From positions 102,531 through 166,530 of the forward strand of contig NZ_CP014277.1 in assembly GCF_001578105.1 (NCBI RefSeq): a DNA stretch of 64,000 nt. The letters are read 5' to 3'. The number at the start of each line of letters is the position of its first letter. Positions within the stretch are counted from its first letter, which is position 1. The notes below the pieces were generated by a model that searched no databases, had not been told where the DNA came from, and saw nothing but the letters and a program-made list of their open reading frames with translations. Shown in pieces: positions 7,591 through 19,700 of this stretch. Position numbers and translations under genes: made by a program. The stretch comes from Martelella sp. AD-3 (GTDB lineage Bacteria; Pseudomonadota; Alphaproteobacteria; Rhizobiales; Rhizobiaceae).

Positions 7591-8190
7591 TCATGCCAAG
7601 GCCTCATGGGCTTCCCGCTGACGATATTCGGCAACGATTCTTGAGACGGTTGGCTCGCTCACGTCATAGAGCCGCGCCATCTCGGCGCCGGACTTGCGCC
7701 CCGCAACAACGGATTCGGCGATCTCACGCCGTTTCTTATCGTCAAGTTTGCGCCGCCGACCACCGAGCCGCCCTTCCAACCGCGCCTGCGCTAGCCCTGC
7801 GCTAGTCCGCTCGCGGATCATGGCGCGCTCGAACTCGGCGAATGAGCCGACCATCTGCATCATCATGCGGCCTGCCGGTGTCGTCGTGTCGATCGCTTCG
7901 GTCAGCGACCGGAAGCCGGCCCCCGCCGCTTCGATCTTTTCCATCAAGTGCAGCAGGTCTTTCAGGCTTCGCGAAAGCCGGTCGAGCTTCCAGACAACAA
8001 CGACATCGCCATCCCGTAGCTGGCCGATCATCTCCTGGAGCCTCGGCCGGTCCCATCGCCCGCCGCTGGCGGATTCTTCGAAGACGCGTTTACAACCCGC
8101 TGCCGTCAGCGCGCGCAACTGTGCTGCGTTCGACTGGTCGTCCCCCTTCGACACGCGAGCATAGCCGATCAAATAAGGTGCGGTGCTCAA
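7591..8190 (-). CDS. tnpR: Tn3-family serine resolvase TnpR
   Basis: A 199-residue small serine recombinase. The catalytic Ser is in IGYARVSKGD (S14), with the conserved LDRLSRS block and FAEFERAMIRERTSAGL further on, then a C-terminal helix-turn-helix (GAEMARLYDVSEPTVSRIV). Resolvases resolve cointegrates at a res site. It is divergent from tnpA, as in the Tn3 subgroup, so res should lie in the 129-base gap between them. Full length; no frameshift seen. Confidence 0.95.
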   Translation of the reverse strand: MSTAPYLIGYARVSKGDDQSNAAQLRALTAAGCKRVFEESASGGRWDRPRLQEMIGQLRDGDVVVVWKLDRLSRSLKDLLHLMEKIEAAGAGFRSLTEAIDTTTPAGRMMMQMVGSFAEFERAMIRERTSAGLAQARLEGRLGGRRRKLDDKKRREIAESVVAGRKSGAEMARLYDVSEPTVSRIVAEYRQREAHEALA

Positions 8191-8319
8191 TTCGATCCTT
8201 TCACAAACGGCCGTCTACGGAAGCAGGATGACCATGACCGCAAATCAAGGCTCAATGCCTTTCACAATCCTCTTGCAAAACTGTATCAAAAGGCAAGTGA
8301 TTTTTGAAAGGGATAACCG
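8191..8319. promoter_or_regulatory. Putative res site and divergent tnpR/tnpA promoter region
   Basis: The intergenic DNA between the divergent tnpR and tnpA is AT-richer than its flanks around 8265-8310 and is where Tn3-type elements keep res. I could not delimit the three resolvase subsites by eye, so only the location is supported. Confidence 0.5.
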
Positions 8320-11283
8320 ATGCCAGCACGCATTTACATGACCGGCCCTCAGCGCGACGCTTTGTTGGCGCTGCCCGAAGACGAGACGACGGTCGTCCGC
8401 CATCACAGTCTGGACGTAAACGACCTAGCTGCCATCAACAGCGCCCGCACGCCTGAGACCCGGCTTGGCTATGCTTTGCAGCTTTGCTGTCTGCGTTATC
8501 CGGGGAGGCATCTCCGACGCGGCGAATTGCTGCCCGCTGTCATGCTCGACCATATCGCTGAGCAGATCGGGATCGATGCAGAAGTGATCGGCGGTTTCGC
8601 ACGACGGACGCCCACACGCTACGATCAGCTTCTCGCGATCAAGGCGCGTTTCGGGTTCACCGACCTCACCAAGCCGATGCGCGCAACGCTTCGAGCGTGG
8701 CTGGAAGCCGAAGCTGTCGGCCTGACCAACGGACGCGTCTTGTTGGGCAACTTCCTCGACGAACTGCGCTTCCGTAAGATAGTCATTTCCGGAATCACCG
8801 TGGTCGAGCGCATGGCCGCCGAAGCGATGCACGCGGCCGAAAACCGGATCATCGCCGACATCGACAATCGTCTCGATCCGGCCACCCATAGCCGACTTGA
8901 CGCGCTTATCGCCGAGAAAACGCACGATAGGCAAAGCCGATTTTCCTGGCTACGGGAACCCACCCCGCGCGTCGCCTCTGCCTCGCTCGTCGGTATTCTT
9001 GACAAGATCGCACTGGTTCGCGGCATCAGGACGCCCGCCATCGATAGACGATACGAACCCCGAATGGAGCAATTTGCGCGCGAAGGGGTCCGCTACACCG
9101 CGCAGGCATTCCAGCAGATGGGGTCGGCGCGGCGGCATGTTATTCTTGTGGCGACGCTGCGCGAGTTTGAGGCCACGCTGACTGACACAGCTATCGGTAT
9201 GTTCGACTCGCTCATCGGGCGAGCGCATCTGCGTGCCCGCAAACGCCTTGAACAGACGGTTGCCGCTTCTGCCGACCAGGGCCGCGACCGATTAATCCGT
9301 GTCGCCGACGTGCTTGAGGCGGTCAGCAAAGCCGCACGCGCCGGCGGCGATATTGCAGCAGCGGTCGCAGCGGTCGCCTCGCTCGATACGATCGATGCCG
9401 ACGCTGCTCTTCTCCGGCGAACCACGAGGCCGGGACGAGATAATGCCATCAGTGAAATCGGGCCAGAATATCGGACGTTCAAGCGGGCGGGGCCGCGCTT
9501 CCTGAAAGCGTTCACGTTCGAGGGTCGCAAGGGTACCGCGCCGCTCCGTGCAGCGATGGCGATCCTGGCCGAACTCGATGGCGACTGGCGCACGGCGCTC
9601 CCTGATGGCTTGCCGCTCGGGCATATCGAGCGGCGATGGCAGCGCTATGTCGTCACGGACGACAAGATCGACCGAACCCATTGGGAGCTGGCGACCTATT
9701 CCGCGTTGGCTGGAGCACTGGCGGCGGGCGACATCTGGGTGCCAACCTCCCGACTGCACCGCTCTCTGGAAACGCTGCTTTCACCGAGTACGGATCCGGT
9801 CCCGGCACAGGTCTCCGATATTCCTGATCCTCATGTGTGGCTCGATGCCCGCGCGGCCGAACTGGATACTGCGCTGCTCAAGGTATCAGGGGGGCTGACC
9901 AGCGGCGATCCCGCGCTGTTTTCCGGTGACCGACTGCGGTTTCCGAAAGAGCCGAAAACCGATCTTGCCGAACGCGACGATGGCAGACAGTTCGTCCGGA
10001 CCTGCTACAATCTCGTGCCGACGACGCGCATCACCGATGTTTTGTCTCAGGTCGAACGTTGGACCGGTTTCACCAGCCATTTCGGTCATGTCTCGACCGG
10101 GTTGCCGCCCAACGATGAACGATCCTTTCTCGCAGCTATGATTGCGGAAGCGACGAACCTCGGCCTGTCACGGATGGCTGAGGTCTGCGGCGTGGCATCG
10201 CGGCGCACGCTCCTGCGCATGCAGACGTGGCACATGCGTGAAGAGACGTTTCGCGCCGCGCTCGGCTGTCTGACCGACGCCATACAGGCCGAACCAATGG
10301 CGGCCTGGTTCGGTGAGGGCTGGCGCGCCTCTGCCGATGGGCAGGCTTATTATCTTGGTGGCGCCGGGGAGGCTGGCGGTCAGGTCAACGCGCATTACGG
10401 CCGCGACCCGATCGTCAAAATCTACACCACCATCACCGACCGCTACGCACCGCTCCATCAAACCGTGATCGCGGGCACTGCCGGCGAAGCGATCCATGCC
10501 CTCGACGGCATTCTCGGCCACGAAAGCAACGCCAACCTTTCCGCGCTGCACGTCGATGGCGGCGGCGTCTCCGATATCGTGTTTGCGGTCATGGACCTGC
10601 TCGGGCTTGATTTTGAGCCACGTATTCCGCGCCTCTCCGATCGCCGCCTCTATTCCTTCGAGCCGCCCAAGCGTTACGGACGCCTCGCGCCGCTGTTCGG
10701 GAACAGGCTCAACCGCGATCTGATCGTCAATCACTGGCCCGACATTCATCGCGTCATTAGGGCGATGCGCGACCGAACCATCACCCCATCGCTGATCCTG
10801 AAAAAGCTCTCAGCCTACCGGCAACAAAACAGCCTTGCCGCTGCCCTTCGCGAGGTCGGCCGTATCGAGCGCACACTCTTCACATTGCGATGGTTCAAGG
10901 ATCCGGCGCTTCGCCAGCTTGTCACGGGTGAACTCAATAAGGGCGAAGCGCGAAACAGTCTGGCGCGCGCGGTTGCGTTCCACCGGCTCGGCCGCTTCCG
11001 GGATCGCGGTATCGAAAATCAGCAAATGCGAGCGGCAGCACTCAATCTCGTCACCGCCGCAATCATCCTGTTCAACTGCCGCTATCTCGACCGCGCCGTG
11101 AGTGAACTTGGAAGTCGCGGAGTGAAAATTGATCCCGCTCTACTCTCGCAGCTTTCACCTTTGGGCTGGGACCGGATCAACCTCACCGGCGATTATGTCT
11201 GGTCAGACGGCATTGAACTCGATGCCGACGGACTCATGCCCCTTCGAATCCCCGATAGCTACCGTGAATCTATGTCCCGATAA
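8320..11283 (+). CDS. tnpA: Tn3-family transposase TnpA
   Basis: A full-length (987 residue) Tn3-type DDE transposase for replicative transposition. The N-terminal DNA-binding half is followed by the catalytic regions: [14 protein letters not shown] (first Asp), [19 protein letters not shown] (second Asp) and [13 protein letters not shown] (catalytic Glu). The C-terminus has the family block [16 protein letters not shown]. The TAA stop overlaps the ATG of the next gene (TAATG), which is unusual because tnpA usually ends close to the element's inverted repeat. That overlap argues that the DUF1403 and ScpB-like genes belong to the same element. Confidence 0.96.
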   Translation: MPARIYMTGPQRDALLALPEDETTVVRHHSLDVNDLAAINSARTPETRLGYALQLCCLRYPGRHLRRGELLPAVMLDHIAEQIGIDAEVIGGFARRTPTRYDQLLAIKARFGFTDLTKPMRATLRAWLEAEAVGLTNGRVLLGNFLDELRFRKIVISGITVVERMAAEAMHAAENRIIADIDNRLDPATHSRLDALIAEKTHDRQSRFSWLREPTPRVASASLVGILDKIALVRGIRTPAIDRRYEPRMEQFAREGVRYTAQAFQQMGSARRHVILVATLREFEATLTDTAIGMFDSLIGRAHLRARKRLEQTVAASADQGRDRLIRVADVLEAVSKAARAGGDIAAAVAAVASLDTIDADAALLRRTTRPGRDNAISEIGPEYRTFKRAGPRFLKAFTFEGRKGTAPLRAAMAILAELDGDWRTALPDGLPLGHIERRWQRYVVTDDKIDRTHWELATYSALAGALAAGDIWVPTSRLHRSLETLLSPSTDPVPAQVSDIPDPHVWLDARAAELDTALLKVSGGLTSGDPALFSGDRLRFPKEPKTDLAERDDGRQFVRTCYNLVPTTRITDVLSQVERWTGFTSHFGHVSTGLPPNDERSFLAAMIAEATNLGLSRMAEVCGVASRRTLLRMQTWHMREETFRAALGCLTDAIQAEPMAAWFGEGWRASADGQAYYLGGAGEAGGQVNAHYGRDPIVKIYTTITDRYAPLHQTVIAGTAGEAIHALDGILGHESNANLSALHVDGGGVSDIVFAVMDLLGLDFEPRIPRLSDRRLYSFEPPKRYGRLAPLFGNRLNRDLIVNHWPDIHRVIRAMRDRTITPSLILKKLSAYRQQNSLAAALREVGRIERTLFTLRWFKDPALRQLVTGELNKGEARNSLARAVAFHRLGRFRDRGIENQQMRAAALNLVTAAIILFNCRYLDRAVSELGSRGVKIDPALLSQLSPLGWDRINLTGDYVWSDGIELDADGLMPLRIPDSYRESMSR

Positions 11284-12272
11284 TGCACAGACGCCTCTTG
11301 TGTTGTAACTTCATCGCCATGGATTCGTACCCCACACCACACACCAGAACCGTCACGCCCACCGGCCCACTGCCGACCTGGACCCGCCCGCGCGGGCGCG
11401 ACATCACCGAAGCCGATGCCGCCTTCTCCGCCGCTATCGCCCTGAAATCACTCGATGATATCGTTCGATCCGAGCCGCCTTGGGCCGGTTGCTGGCGCGA
11501 ACGGCAGGCGCTCAAATGCGCCGCTGCCGCCGTCCGCCTGTCCGGTCGCAACGAAGACGAACACGCGTTGCGTGACGCCGTTCTGCTCACCGCCGCCGGC
11601 GACGATCCCGGCCCTGCGGGCAAGATGTTTCTGGCCTATAAAAGGCTTGCCGCCCGAAAACCTGGCTTTGCCGCAAAGCAGGTCCAAGAACTTGCCGACC
11701 TGATGGGGATCGTCTCTGACGACCAGCTGGCCGCCATCCCGGAACTGGCAGACACCGCTCGCCAATCCGGCCGCGCCGTTCCCTTCGTGGTCGCCGACCT
11801 TGTCACCGCGATCCTCGCCGTTCGCCCGGATGCCGAACCGCTGGCCTGGGCCATCGCCGATAGGATGATCGCAACCCAGCTCAAATGGAACTGCCCCGTG
11901 CCGCTGCTGATGGCTGAACGTTACGGCCCGGCGTTTAGGACCATCGGGGGCCGGGGGCGTGTGCGCCCGGGCGAACCCGCATTCGCGGGGGCGCTTTGTT
12001 TGGCTCTGGTTGACGCCGCGGAGAGCGCTCTGCGGTCGGCCGGCGAGATCGCCCGCCGCGCCGAGACGCTTTCGCGTGTGGCGCCGAAGGTGCGGACCAG
12101 GGGCGCCGGCCCTGTCATTCAGGCACTGCTGGATGCGGACGCGGTGCAAGCAACCGCGCCCGGCAGCCATCTCTCCCGCTGGGCGGCCACGCGCCTGTTC
12201 GAACGGCTCGAAGGTTTGGGCGCCGTGCGCGAATTGTCGGGCCGTTCATCCTTCCGCATTTACGGGTTGTGA
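11283..12272 (+). CDS. DUF1403-family protein, coupled to tnpA
   Basis: A 329-residue, Ala/Arg-rich, soluble-looking protein. From memory of the family it resembles DUF1403 proteins found beside Tn3-type transposases in alphaproteobacteria; no function is established. The C-terminal 60 residues ([14 protein letters not shown] to FRIYGL) read like a small winged-helix domain. The start overlaps the tnpA stop, though an internal ATG at 11319 ([10 protein letters not shown]) could also be used. Its own stop overlaps the ScpB-like gene (GTGA). Co-translation of transposase, this protein and ScpB suggests a joint role in transposition or in handling the element's DNA (inference). Confidence 0.75.
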   Translation: MHRRLLCCNFIAMDSYPTPHTRTVTPTGPLPTWTRPRGRDITEADAAFSAAIALKSLDDIVRSEPPWAGCWRERQALKCAAAAVRLSGRNEDEHALRDAVLLTAAGDDPGPAGKMFLAYKRLAARKPGFAAKQVQELADLMGIVSDDQLAAIPELADTARQSGRAVPFVVADLVTAILAVRPDAEPLAWAIADRMIATQLKWNCPVPLLMAERYGPAFRTIGGRGRVRPGEPAFAGALCLALVDAAESALRSAGEIARRAETLSRVAPKVRTRGAGPVIQALLDADAVQATAPGSHLSRWAATRLFERLEGLGAVRELSGRSSFRIYGL

Positions 12273-13033
12273 CCATGACCGGAGCAGCCGATAACAGGCC
12301 ATCCCGCCGCAAGAAAGCGACCGCAGCAGCCGGAAAAGCGGGTGCGACCGCCGCAGCCGAAAACGCGAAAGCCGCTCGCGGTCGCAGACAAAAGTCAGAG
12401 GATGAAATCCTCTTTGATCGTGAACTGGATCAGTTTCCGCCGGAGCTGCGCTGGCGTGAATGGATGCTGCGGGTCGAGGCGGTGATCTTTGCTGCCGCCG
12501 AGCCGGTCACCCGCGAGACGCTGGCCCGCGTCGTCGGCAAGGATTGCAGCATCGACCTGCTGATCGACGATCTTCGCGAAGAACTCACCGGACGGCCCTA
12601 TGAGCTGGTTTCGGTCGCCGGCGGCTGGCAGCACCGAAGTCGTTCGGCTTACGCGGATGCGATAAATGCTTCGAATGCTCCGACACGCGGCGCAGCAACG
12701 ACGTTGTCCGAATTCGAATCCATGGTGCTGATGGCCGTCGGCTACTTCCAGCCCATCACTCGCGCCGAACTCTCAAAAATCTTCGGCAAGGAGGTCAGCC
12801 GCGACACCATAGGCTCGCTCCGCAACGCCGCCCTCATCGCCTCCGGCCCCCGCAGCCCCACCCCCGGCGCACCCTACACCTACGTCACGACCAGGCACTT
12901 CCTCTCCGCCTTCGCCATGGAAACGCTCCGTGATCTGCCGGATATCGAGGCGCTCGAGGATGCGGGGCTGCTCAGCAGAGCTGCCGTGCGGGAGGAGGCG
13001 ATGGCGGCCGTAGGCGACGGCGAGGAAGAATGA
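12269..13033 (+). CDS. ScpB-like SMC-Scp accessory protein, transposon-borne
   Basis: A 254-residue protein with a basic, Ala/Lys-rich N-terminal tail (about residues 1-45) followed by the tandem winged-helix ScpB fold ([23 protein letters not shown], then [29 protein letters not shown]). Chromosomal ScpB joins ScpA and SMC in chromosome condensation. Here there is no scpA or smc nearby; it is the third gene of a tnpA-DUF1403-scpB overlapping string. The start may be the GTG at 12269 or the ATG at 12275. It may have been recruited as a DNA-binding helper of the transposon (inference). Domain call is moderately secure. Confidence 0.75.
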   Translation: MTMTGAADNRPSRRKKATAAAGKAGATAAAENAKAARGRRQKSEDEILFDRELDQFPPELRWREWMLRVEAVIFAAAEPVTRETLARVVGKDCSIDLLIDDLREELTGRPYELVSVAGGWQHRSRSAYADAINASNAPTRGAATTLSEFESMVLMAVGYFQPITRAELSKIFGKEVSRDTIGSLRNAALIASGPRSPTPGAPYTYVTTRHFLSAFAMETLRDLPDIEALEDAGLLSRAAVREEAMAAVGDGEEE

Positions 13034-13732
13034 GGGCGCGTACCAAGCGAGAGAGGTGGCCGATATCGGCAGGAAGGCGGGAGATAGGCGGGAGGACCAC
13101 TTTTTCGTATCACCGCAACGCGACATGCATGGTGACGCACCGGTATCTTATGGTGAATTTGTGACATCGATCGCCAACGAGACGCCTGCTCGCCTGAGCG
13201 ATATCGGTAAGGTTACGGCGCTTCTGGTTGGGGAGAAGGGATTGGATATTGGCAACGCGGCGAATTCACCAAAGCGCACATCTTCTCCGATCTATAGAGA
13301 CACGATAGGTGTCTTTCAGCAAACGCGCTTGTGGCCGGCGCGGGAGATTTGATCGTCGCATCTACATCTGGGATGCCGAATATCAGATCCCAAATGGATC
13401 TCGACCGCTCTGTCTGGCAGACGAGCTACGGCGGGTCGCATAAGTTCTCATTCCGTTCGCCCGCCGCTTACGATTTCGGAGTGCTTTTGTTTGGCCCCTA
13501 CTTCACGAAGCTACCCGCGATACCCCACCCCGACTCGAGAAACTGGTTGTCACCGGCGACGTGTTGCACGCCCGTCGGGGGATCGCGGGAACTTGCCCAG
13601 TGAACAGCTGATTGGAAAGCTACAAAAGTCATTTCGGAAAGTCGTCCAAAAAAACTGTAGGATGATGCTCTACCAAGATTTTCTATGTTCGCGATTCGTG
13701 CTGTAACTATCTGCTAATGCACGGATTCGTTG
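13034..13732. other. Non-coding stretch between the Tn3 element and the giant gene
   Basis: I see no convincing gene here; open frames are short and lack recognisable motifs. It contains a candidate Tn3 terminal repeat (13461-13498). From about 13610 the DNA becomes AT-rich, leading into the giant gene, as expected for a horizontally acquired promoter region; I could not fix a -35/-10 pair. Confidence 0.6.
13461..13498 (-). repeat. Candidate Tn3-type terminal inverted repeat (right end)
   Basis: Read in reverse it begins GGGGCCAAAC and continues to TCCGAAATCGTAAG. Tn3-family 38-base repeats begin GGGG and end in a similar A-rich, CGTA/TAAG block. The orientation fits a right end for the tnpR-tnpA-DUF1403-scpB element. 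I found no matching left copy in the window, so either the left end lies before position 1 (which would make the metal operon cargo) or the similarity is chance. Confidence 0.3.
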
Positions 13733-16700
13733 ATGGCTAAAAAGAAACCAACAAATAACAAAGCCAGGGAGCCGCAGCGGGGAAGGACGCCTGAAACCAG
13801 GATTCCGCCACCGCCCGGGCACCGTGAAGACGTGCTTCCACTCGTCGCTGTTGGCTCAAAAAAGTTCGAAGAACTTTGCCGAGCGATCTTAAAACCACAG
13901 TTTAAAGACGTTCTTCGGGTGGCATTAAAGCGTACATCCGGAGTCGAGCAATATGGCGTCGATGTAGAGGGCTTCGATCAGCAGCACGATCCCGTCGTAG
14001 TGCTTTCTGCCAAATGTTACCAGAAGGTAGATGCGTGGGAGTTTCGCCCATGGATCCAGGATTTTTTCGACCACCTGGACGGTCACTGGAAAGGCAAAAA
14101 CGTACGCCACTTCATTCTCGCCGTAACTGTCGCTGCAAACGATGACGACATGAACGAGGCGGCACGCACACTTGCTAAGTCTCTTGCCCAGAAAGGGATT
14201 CAGTTTCATCTCTGGGATTCCGTGCACATCACGGACCTTTTGCGCAATGACCCACGATTGATTGACCGGTATTTCCATCGGTACTGGGTGGACGCGATGT
14301 CGGCGGAGATCGAAAGCGACAGTCCGTCCGTAAACCCTGCATCTACGGTCTCGCCAAACAAGCTTGGCGGTTCGATCGCCGCTTTAGCAGCCCAGTTACA
14401 GGACGCAATATCCGGACCCTTTAACAGCGCCGTTTCCCGCGAACTTGAAGCGGCGGTCGCCGAGCTTCGACGCGGCAAGCGATCCGCTGTCCGCAAATGG
14501 ATTGCATCAAATCGCGCTGAAGAGGCCACTTGGCAAACGATTGATCCCGCAGTCCGCGCTAAAGGGCTTCGCATTCTAGCGATGATCGAACTCGCTGAAG
14601 GCGATCTGGACAAGGCCGATGCGCTCGTTTCGGAGGCAAATGATTTAAGTGAAGAGCTAGATCCCTCCGCCCGCGTGATGATCGCCCGGGTAACTGCCGG
14701 AGTCGGCGCTGCCCTTGAGGAGCTCGGCAAGCCCACGACCAGGCGAGAGCGGGAGCTTGCAGCGGGGTTGTCGATCGACGCGGATGACCCCCGTGCAGCA
14801 CTCAATATGCTTGCTCCGCTTGTTGGAGACGATGTTTCCAGCGAGGTCCTGCGTCTCCGCGGAATTGCTACCCTAATGTCTGGTAGGGGCGCAGCTGCGG
14901 CGCTGAACCTCGTGAATTCAGCGCTCTCCAAGGAGCCTGAAGGCGCTATCGCGCGGCTCACCCGCGGAATTGTCCGGATTGCCTCGGCTCTTGTCGAAGG
15001 GGTTCTACCCGGCTTTGGCGGACCTCCGAACCCCATCAATCGCGCGCTGGTCCGTTCAGAACAGGTGGCTTACGATCAGCTGGATGCCGCCAGGCAGGAA
15101 TTTGAAGGGCTTCTGTCTGTCGTTGATGGCGATTTGCGCCGAGAAGTTGAGATCTGGAAGCTCGCTGTACTGATCTTGCATCCCGAAAGGAGGCAAGAAG
15201 CCAGAAGATACGGGCGATACCTGTTGTCGAGGCCTGTTCCAGATCCCTCTGCCATAGCCTGGTGCCTTCAAAACAACCTTCCTATGCGTCGGGGCAAGAT
15301 CAAGAAGGCAATCGGTGATCTATTGCGCAAAGGTGAGGGAACGCCTGGCCACGTCGTCGCCCTCGCCCTTTTGGCGGCCAAAGTCGACAAGCCGTCGCGC
15401 GCCATCGCCGTATTCGAGAAGTTCAAGAGGCACTTTCCTGAAGCCGAGGAGTTTTTCAACGAGTGGCGCAAGCAGTTCGGCGAGAATGCTGGATCGCCAG
15501 AGGCTTCTTATTCGGCAGCAGTCCGCTATGGGATCGAGGCCAAGAACTACGCTCCGCTCATCGCGTTCCTTTCGTCTGGCTTGTCGAACGCCGAGGCTCT
15601 GATCGCGGGCTCCGAGTTCCTGATGTCACGGAAAGCATATGTCGAGGTTTTCAAACTACGCAATCAGCTGACAGCCATTGGTACCCTGCGTGCGTTTGAA
15701 ATTGCTTCGGTGGCTGCCTTCCGGTCGGACAACGCCCAGTCCTCCGTTGAGGTGCTCACGGAGGCGTCCCGAGCGGGACTTGCCTTGCCTCCGCGGCTGG
15801 TTCAGCTACGCCTGCGCGCACAAGAGGCGACCGGTGATCATCTGAATCTAATAAAGGACTTGAAGTCGCTGCTTAGCCAATCTGATGATCCTGATCTCAG
15901 AAGGCAGCTCTTCAACGCGTACGTGCGTATTGGGGCGCTTGAAGACGCGGCCCGGGTGACGAACGATGCGATAGCGGCTCGTTCGCTCGATTACGTGAAT
16001 GCGTTAAGGGTAGCCAACGCGCTTCGAAATTTTGCACCCGACACCGCGCGACGCGTGATCGCAGACATTCAGCGCGACCAGTTACCAAAAGAGCTGCTTC
16101 CGCAACTTTTGGCGCTCTCGTCCGAACTTGGGTTGAGAGACGTCCAGGACGAAATGATCAGGAGGCTGGTCAGCGAACCCGGTTCAGAGGGTATGATGAC
16201 GCGCTTCGATAGTGTCGAAGCTGTCATCAAGTTTATGAATGAGCGCGCCGATCAGTATCGAGTACTGATCGACCAATGGCTTGCTGGTAGCATTCCGTCT
16301 GCCCTGGCTTTCAGTGGTGACGCCAAAGATTATGCATTGCTGTTCCTGGGAGATCGGAACTCGAGGCGTGCGAATTTCGGCTTGAAGTTCCCCATGTTCC
16401 TGACCGCGGGGACGAAGCGGTCCGCTGATACGATTGATACCACCCGCCGACCGGGGCTCCGGCTCGACCTAAGCGCGCTTCTCCTGGCTGATCGAGCCGG
16501 AATTCTGGACAAGATCGAGCAAGTTTTCGATATCCACATCCCAGCATCGCTCCCTGAAGCCCTGATCGAGATGCGTGGAAAATTCGGGACGGTTTCCGCA
16601 GAAATTGCGCGGCAGGTGCGCGCGGTCGCCCGCCGAGACAGCGCGGTCAAAATCGTCGCTTCTCCGAAGGAGGGAGTTTTTGTGTTGGAAGCGCTGAGGC

Positions 16701-19700
16701 ATGCGCCGGAAGACGATGCAGGACGCGGCATCTTCACCACTCTCTTGGAGAATGCTTTCCAATCTGGTCACGTAACGCGCGCGGAGATGCAGAAGGCTCG
16801 GGAAAGTCTCGGCATTCCGGACGACATGGTGGAGCTGTCGTTCGACACAGTGATGGTCGGCCAGTCGGCGTGCCTGGACCTGATGCTCCTCGGCCTTCTC
16901 GAACCTATAGCTCGGTCTTTCCCAACCAATATTCTTCAGGCCGATCTGGACCAAATGCTCGCACAGATCGCCCTCTTTGAGTTCGAGGAGGGGATCGGCA
17001 ACAGGCTGGAGACGCTTCGGAAGACGGTCGCCGCGCGTCTAGCTTCTTCCGCGTGGCATAGTCTCCCATCGCGCGATGAAGAATTCAGAGCTATGCGTCG
17101 GGAAGCTCCAGCGCATGTTCGTTGCCTCCTAGAAACGCTTCCCCGTGAAGAGGGGGTCGATCCACTGCTCTACTGGATCGAAGACAGAACCATATCGAGA
17201 AATCCGCCGTCTAACGCGGTCAATCTTGGACAAATACTGGCAACACTTCGACAGGCCGGGCGTCTCGGCAATGCCGAATACTATATCGTCATAAAGCTGC
17301 TACGGGACGCCGGATACTCGTTCCTGCCCATAGACGCTGACGAACTTTATGCTCAGATCAGTGCAGCCCCAATCGTCAGCGGCAGGGTTGTCGAAAACGA
17401 TGACCTGATGGCGATCCAGAGCTGGTTCGCGCAGGACGCCATCAATCTCAAGCATATCGACCTCACCGTTGAGATCGATCCCAGCGGTCATGTAATAGGG
17501 GAGAGCCGTCGCACCCTCCAGCTCACGCACATCGCGCAGGATCTATTCGCGCGAATCTGGGCCGATCCCACCGCGACCGACGAACAGAAGGTGGCGCGCT
17601 CATCCTGGGTTTGGTCAAACCTCCGCCTCGATTGCACGCCGGCCCGTACAGGGTCCGAGCAACCTCATGTTCTCCGACAATTCGGAGCCTTGAATGTCTC
17701 GCAGGCGCTGGCTTTGCCTCTCCACGCGGAACTCGGCGAACCGGAGCTGGCAAAATCTGACCGGGCCAGCTACGTCAACTGGCTGATGGCAACGGTTGTT
17801 GAGCCACTTGTCGAAGCTGACCCCGAGGCAGGCGACATCATTGCAGAGACGATCGCCGGAATGCTGGCCAGGCTTCTTGAAACCCCGGACGACACGGACA
17901 AGCGGCTGAAGAAGGCGTTCGAATCGCAGATGCGTCGTGTAGTCGCTGAATATTTGCGGCTTCTTCCGCTCGATTGGGCGGATCGGGTGGCTTCACGGCG
18001 AGGAATCGATGACATACTCGACCGCCAAACCGTAATGTTGCTTGAGATTGGGGACGAGCGGGTGGCGGTTAGGTCGATTGCCGCTGCATTCACTGAGGCG
18101 TTTTCGAGCCCCCGCCGCAGCGCCAGGTTCCAGTTCCACGAGAGCAAGAAGTTCGCGCAAATTTCGTTGGACGATAGCGAGCAGGGAAAGCCGAAAGCCA
18201 TCGTTAAACGAGGACGGAAGTCGTACCCTCTTGACCCGGTTACTATGGCCATACTCCACCCCGATCCACGAACGAGAGAACGCACTCTCAAGACTTCGAT
18301 GCCCATGGGCAGTGTTGGCAAGCCTATATCGGAGGACGAACTAGTTGCGGTGGCGAACGAGCCAAGCCCCGAACGAAGGATCGAGGTTATTCACGACCTA
18401 TATTCCGCGGATTTTTCGAGGCAGCTCACCCTGTTGGATGCTCGGCTCAAGAACACTGAGCAATTGCGCATCGCTGATTTCGAGCTGCCAGAGCCCGGCG
18501 TTCTGCTGAATTATCTTGGCATTGCCGCTGATTTTTCCGGGAACGGAGCGGAGCTGATCGAATCGTCCTTCAGGATCCTGAGCGACAAGATTAGTCCAGA
18601 AGAAGCCGTCTGGAGGACCTCTAGCATTCCACGACGGGTCCCGGAGGAACTTCTAGAGAGCTACACGCCGGCGATTCGAAAAGCTCCAGGAGATGCCCAG
18701 CGTTTTCTCTCCCTCTCGCTAACTCGCGCATTCACGCTGGCACGCACCGGTGAGTTGCGGGATGAAGATCTCAATTTCCTTGGTATGCTCGATGACGAAA
18801 GGTTGAGATTCTTCCGAACAATTCTCCGTCACAGTGGCCGACAAGCGCTCTCGTCCGAGGACTGGCGGAAATTAAATCCCGAGATTGCATTTTATCTTTT
18901 ATGGCTGCATGCCGATCAGTTGATGCGCGTGCTTTCGCCATCAAATTCAGCGCTGCGGGCGCTCGGTGACTGGCTCTACGCGCAGACCCCGCGCAGGCTT
19001 ACCGATGATCAAGAAGTCTGGGGCAGGTGGGTTCGCAATTCCGTTTTCAGTCTATCGGCCATCCGGATAAGGGCTGCAATCGCTGCAGAACTGCTGGATC
19101 TCGGTGCCACTGTACCGGCCGATCAGATAACAATGCTCGGTCGAGACACAGGTGGGGATTGGATGCCGAATCCTCAGTTGCTTGCCACCCTTCCAAGCGG
19201 GTCGCCGGATCTGTGCTGGATAAGCCGAGACCCTATTCCTGTTTTCTTAAAAGCTGGTTGGATGGTGCCTGACAGTGCGTTCGTGGTGAGAGATCCTTCA
19301 GGGCTTTTGACGCGTATAATCCAAGAGATGCGTGACGAAAATTGGCGTGTCCTAGTCTCCCTGGTCTCACTTGTGGTCGACATCACATCAGTCGATGAGG
19401 CGTCTCTCTCGGAGCTTAATCGAAGGATTGATAGCTACTTGAAGCTCGACGACGCCCTCGACGTAGATCCTTCCCGATCTGCATTGATGGATGTCGCCGC
19501 CAAGGTTTTTGGCCGACAGGCCGCTGACGAGGCGTTCCAAAACCTAATCACAGTCGTAGGAAAGACCGCAAGGTCTCGGTGGCCGCGAGAGAACGCCGAC
19601 CTACATGGCGAGGCTGATGTCGATGGGCTAGCTCTCGACCTGGCGAACGCGATCCATCTGTTCAGCTGGGCGCGGCACAGCGAAACATCGGCCAGGATGA

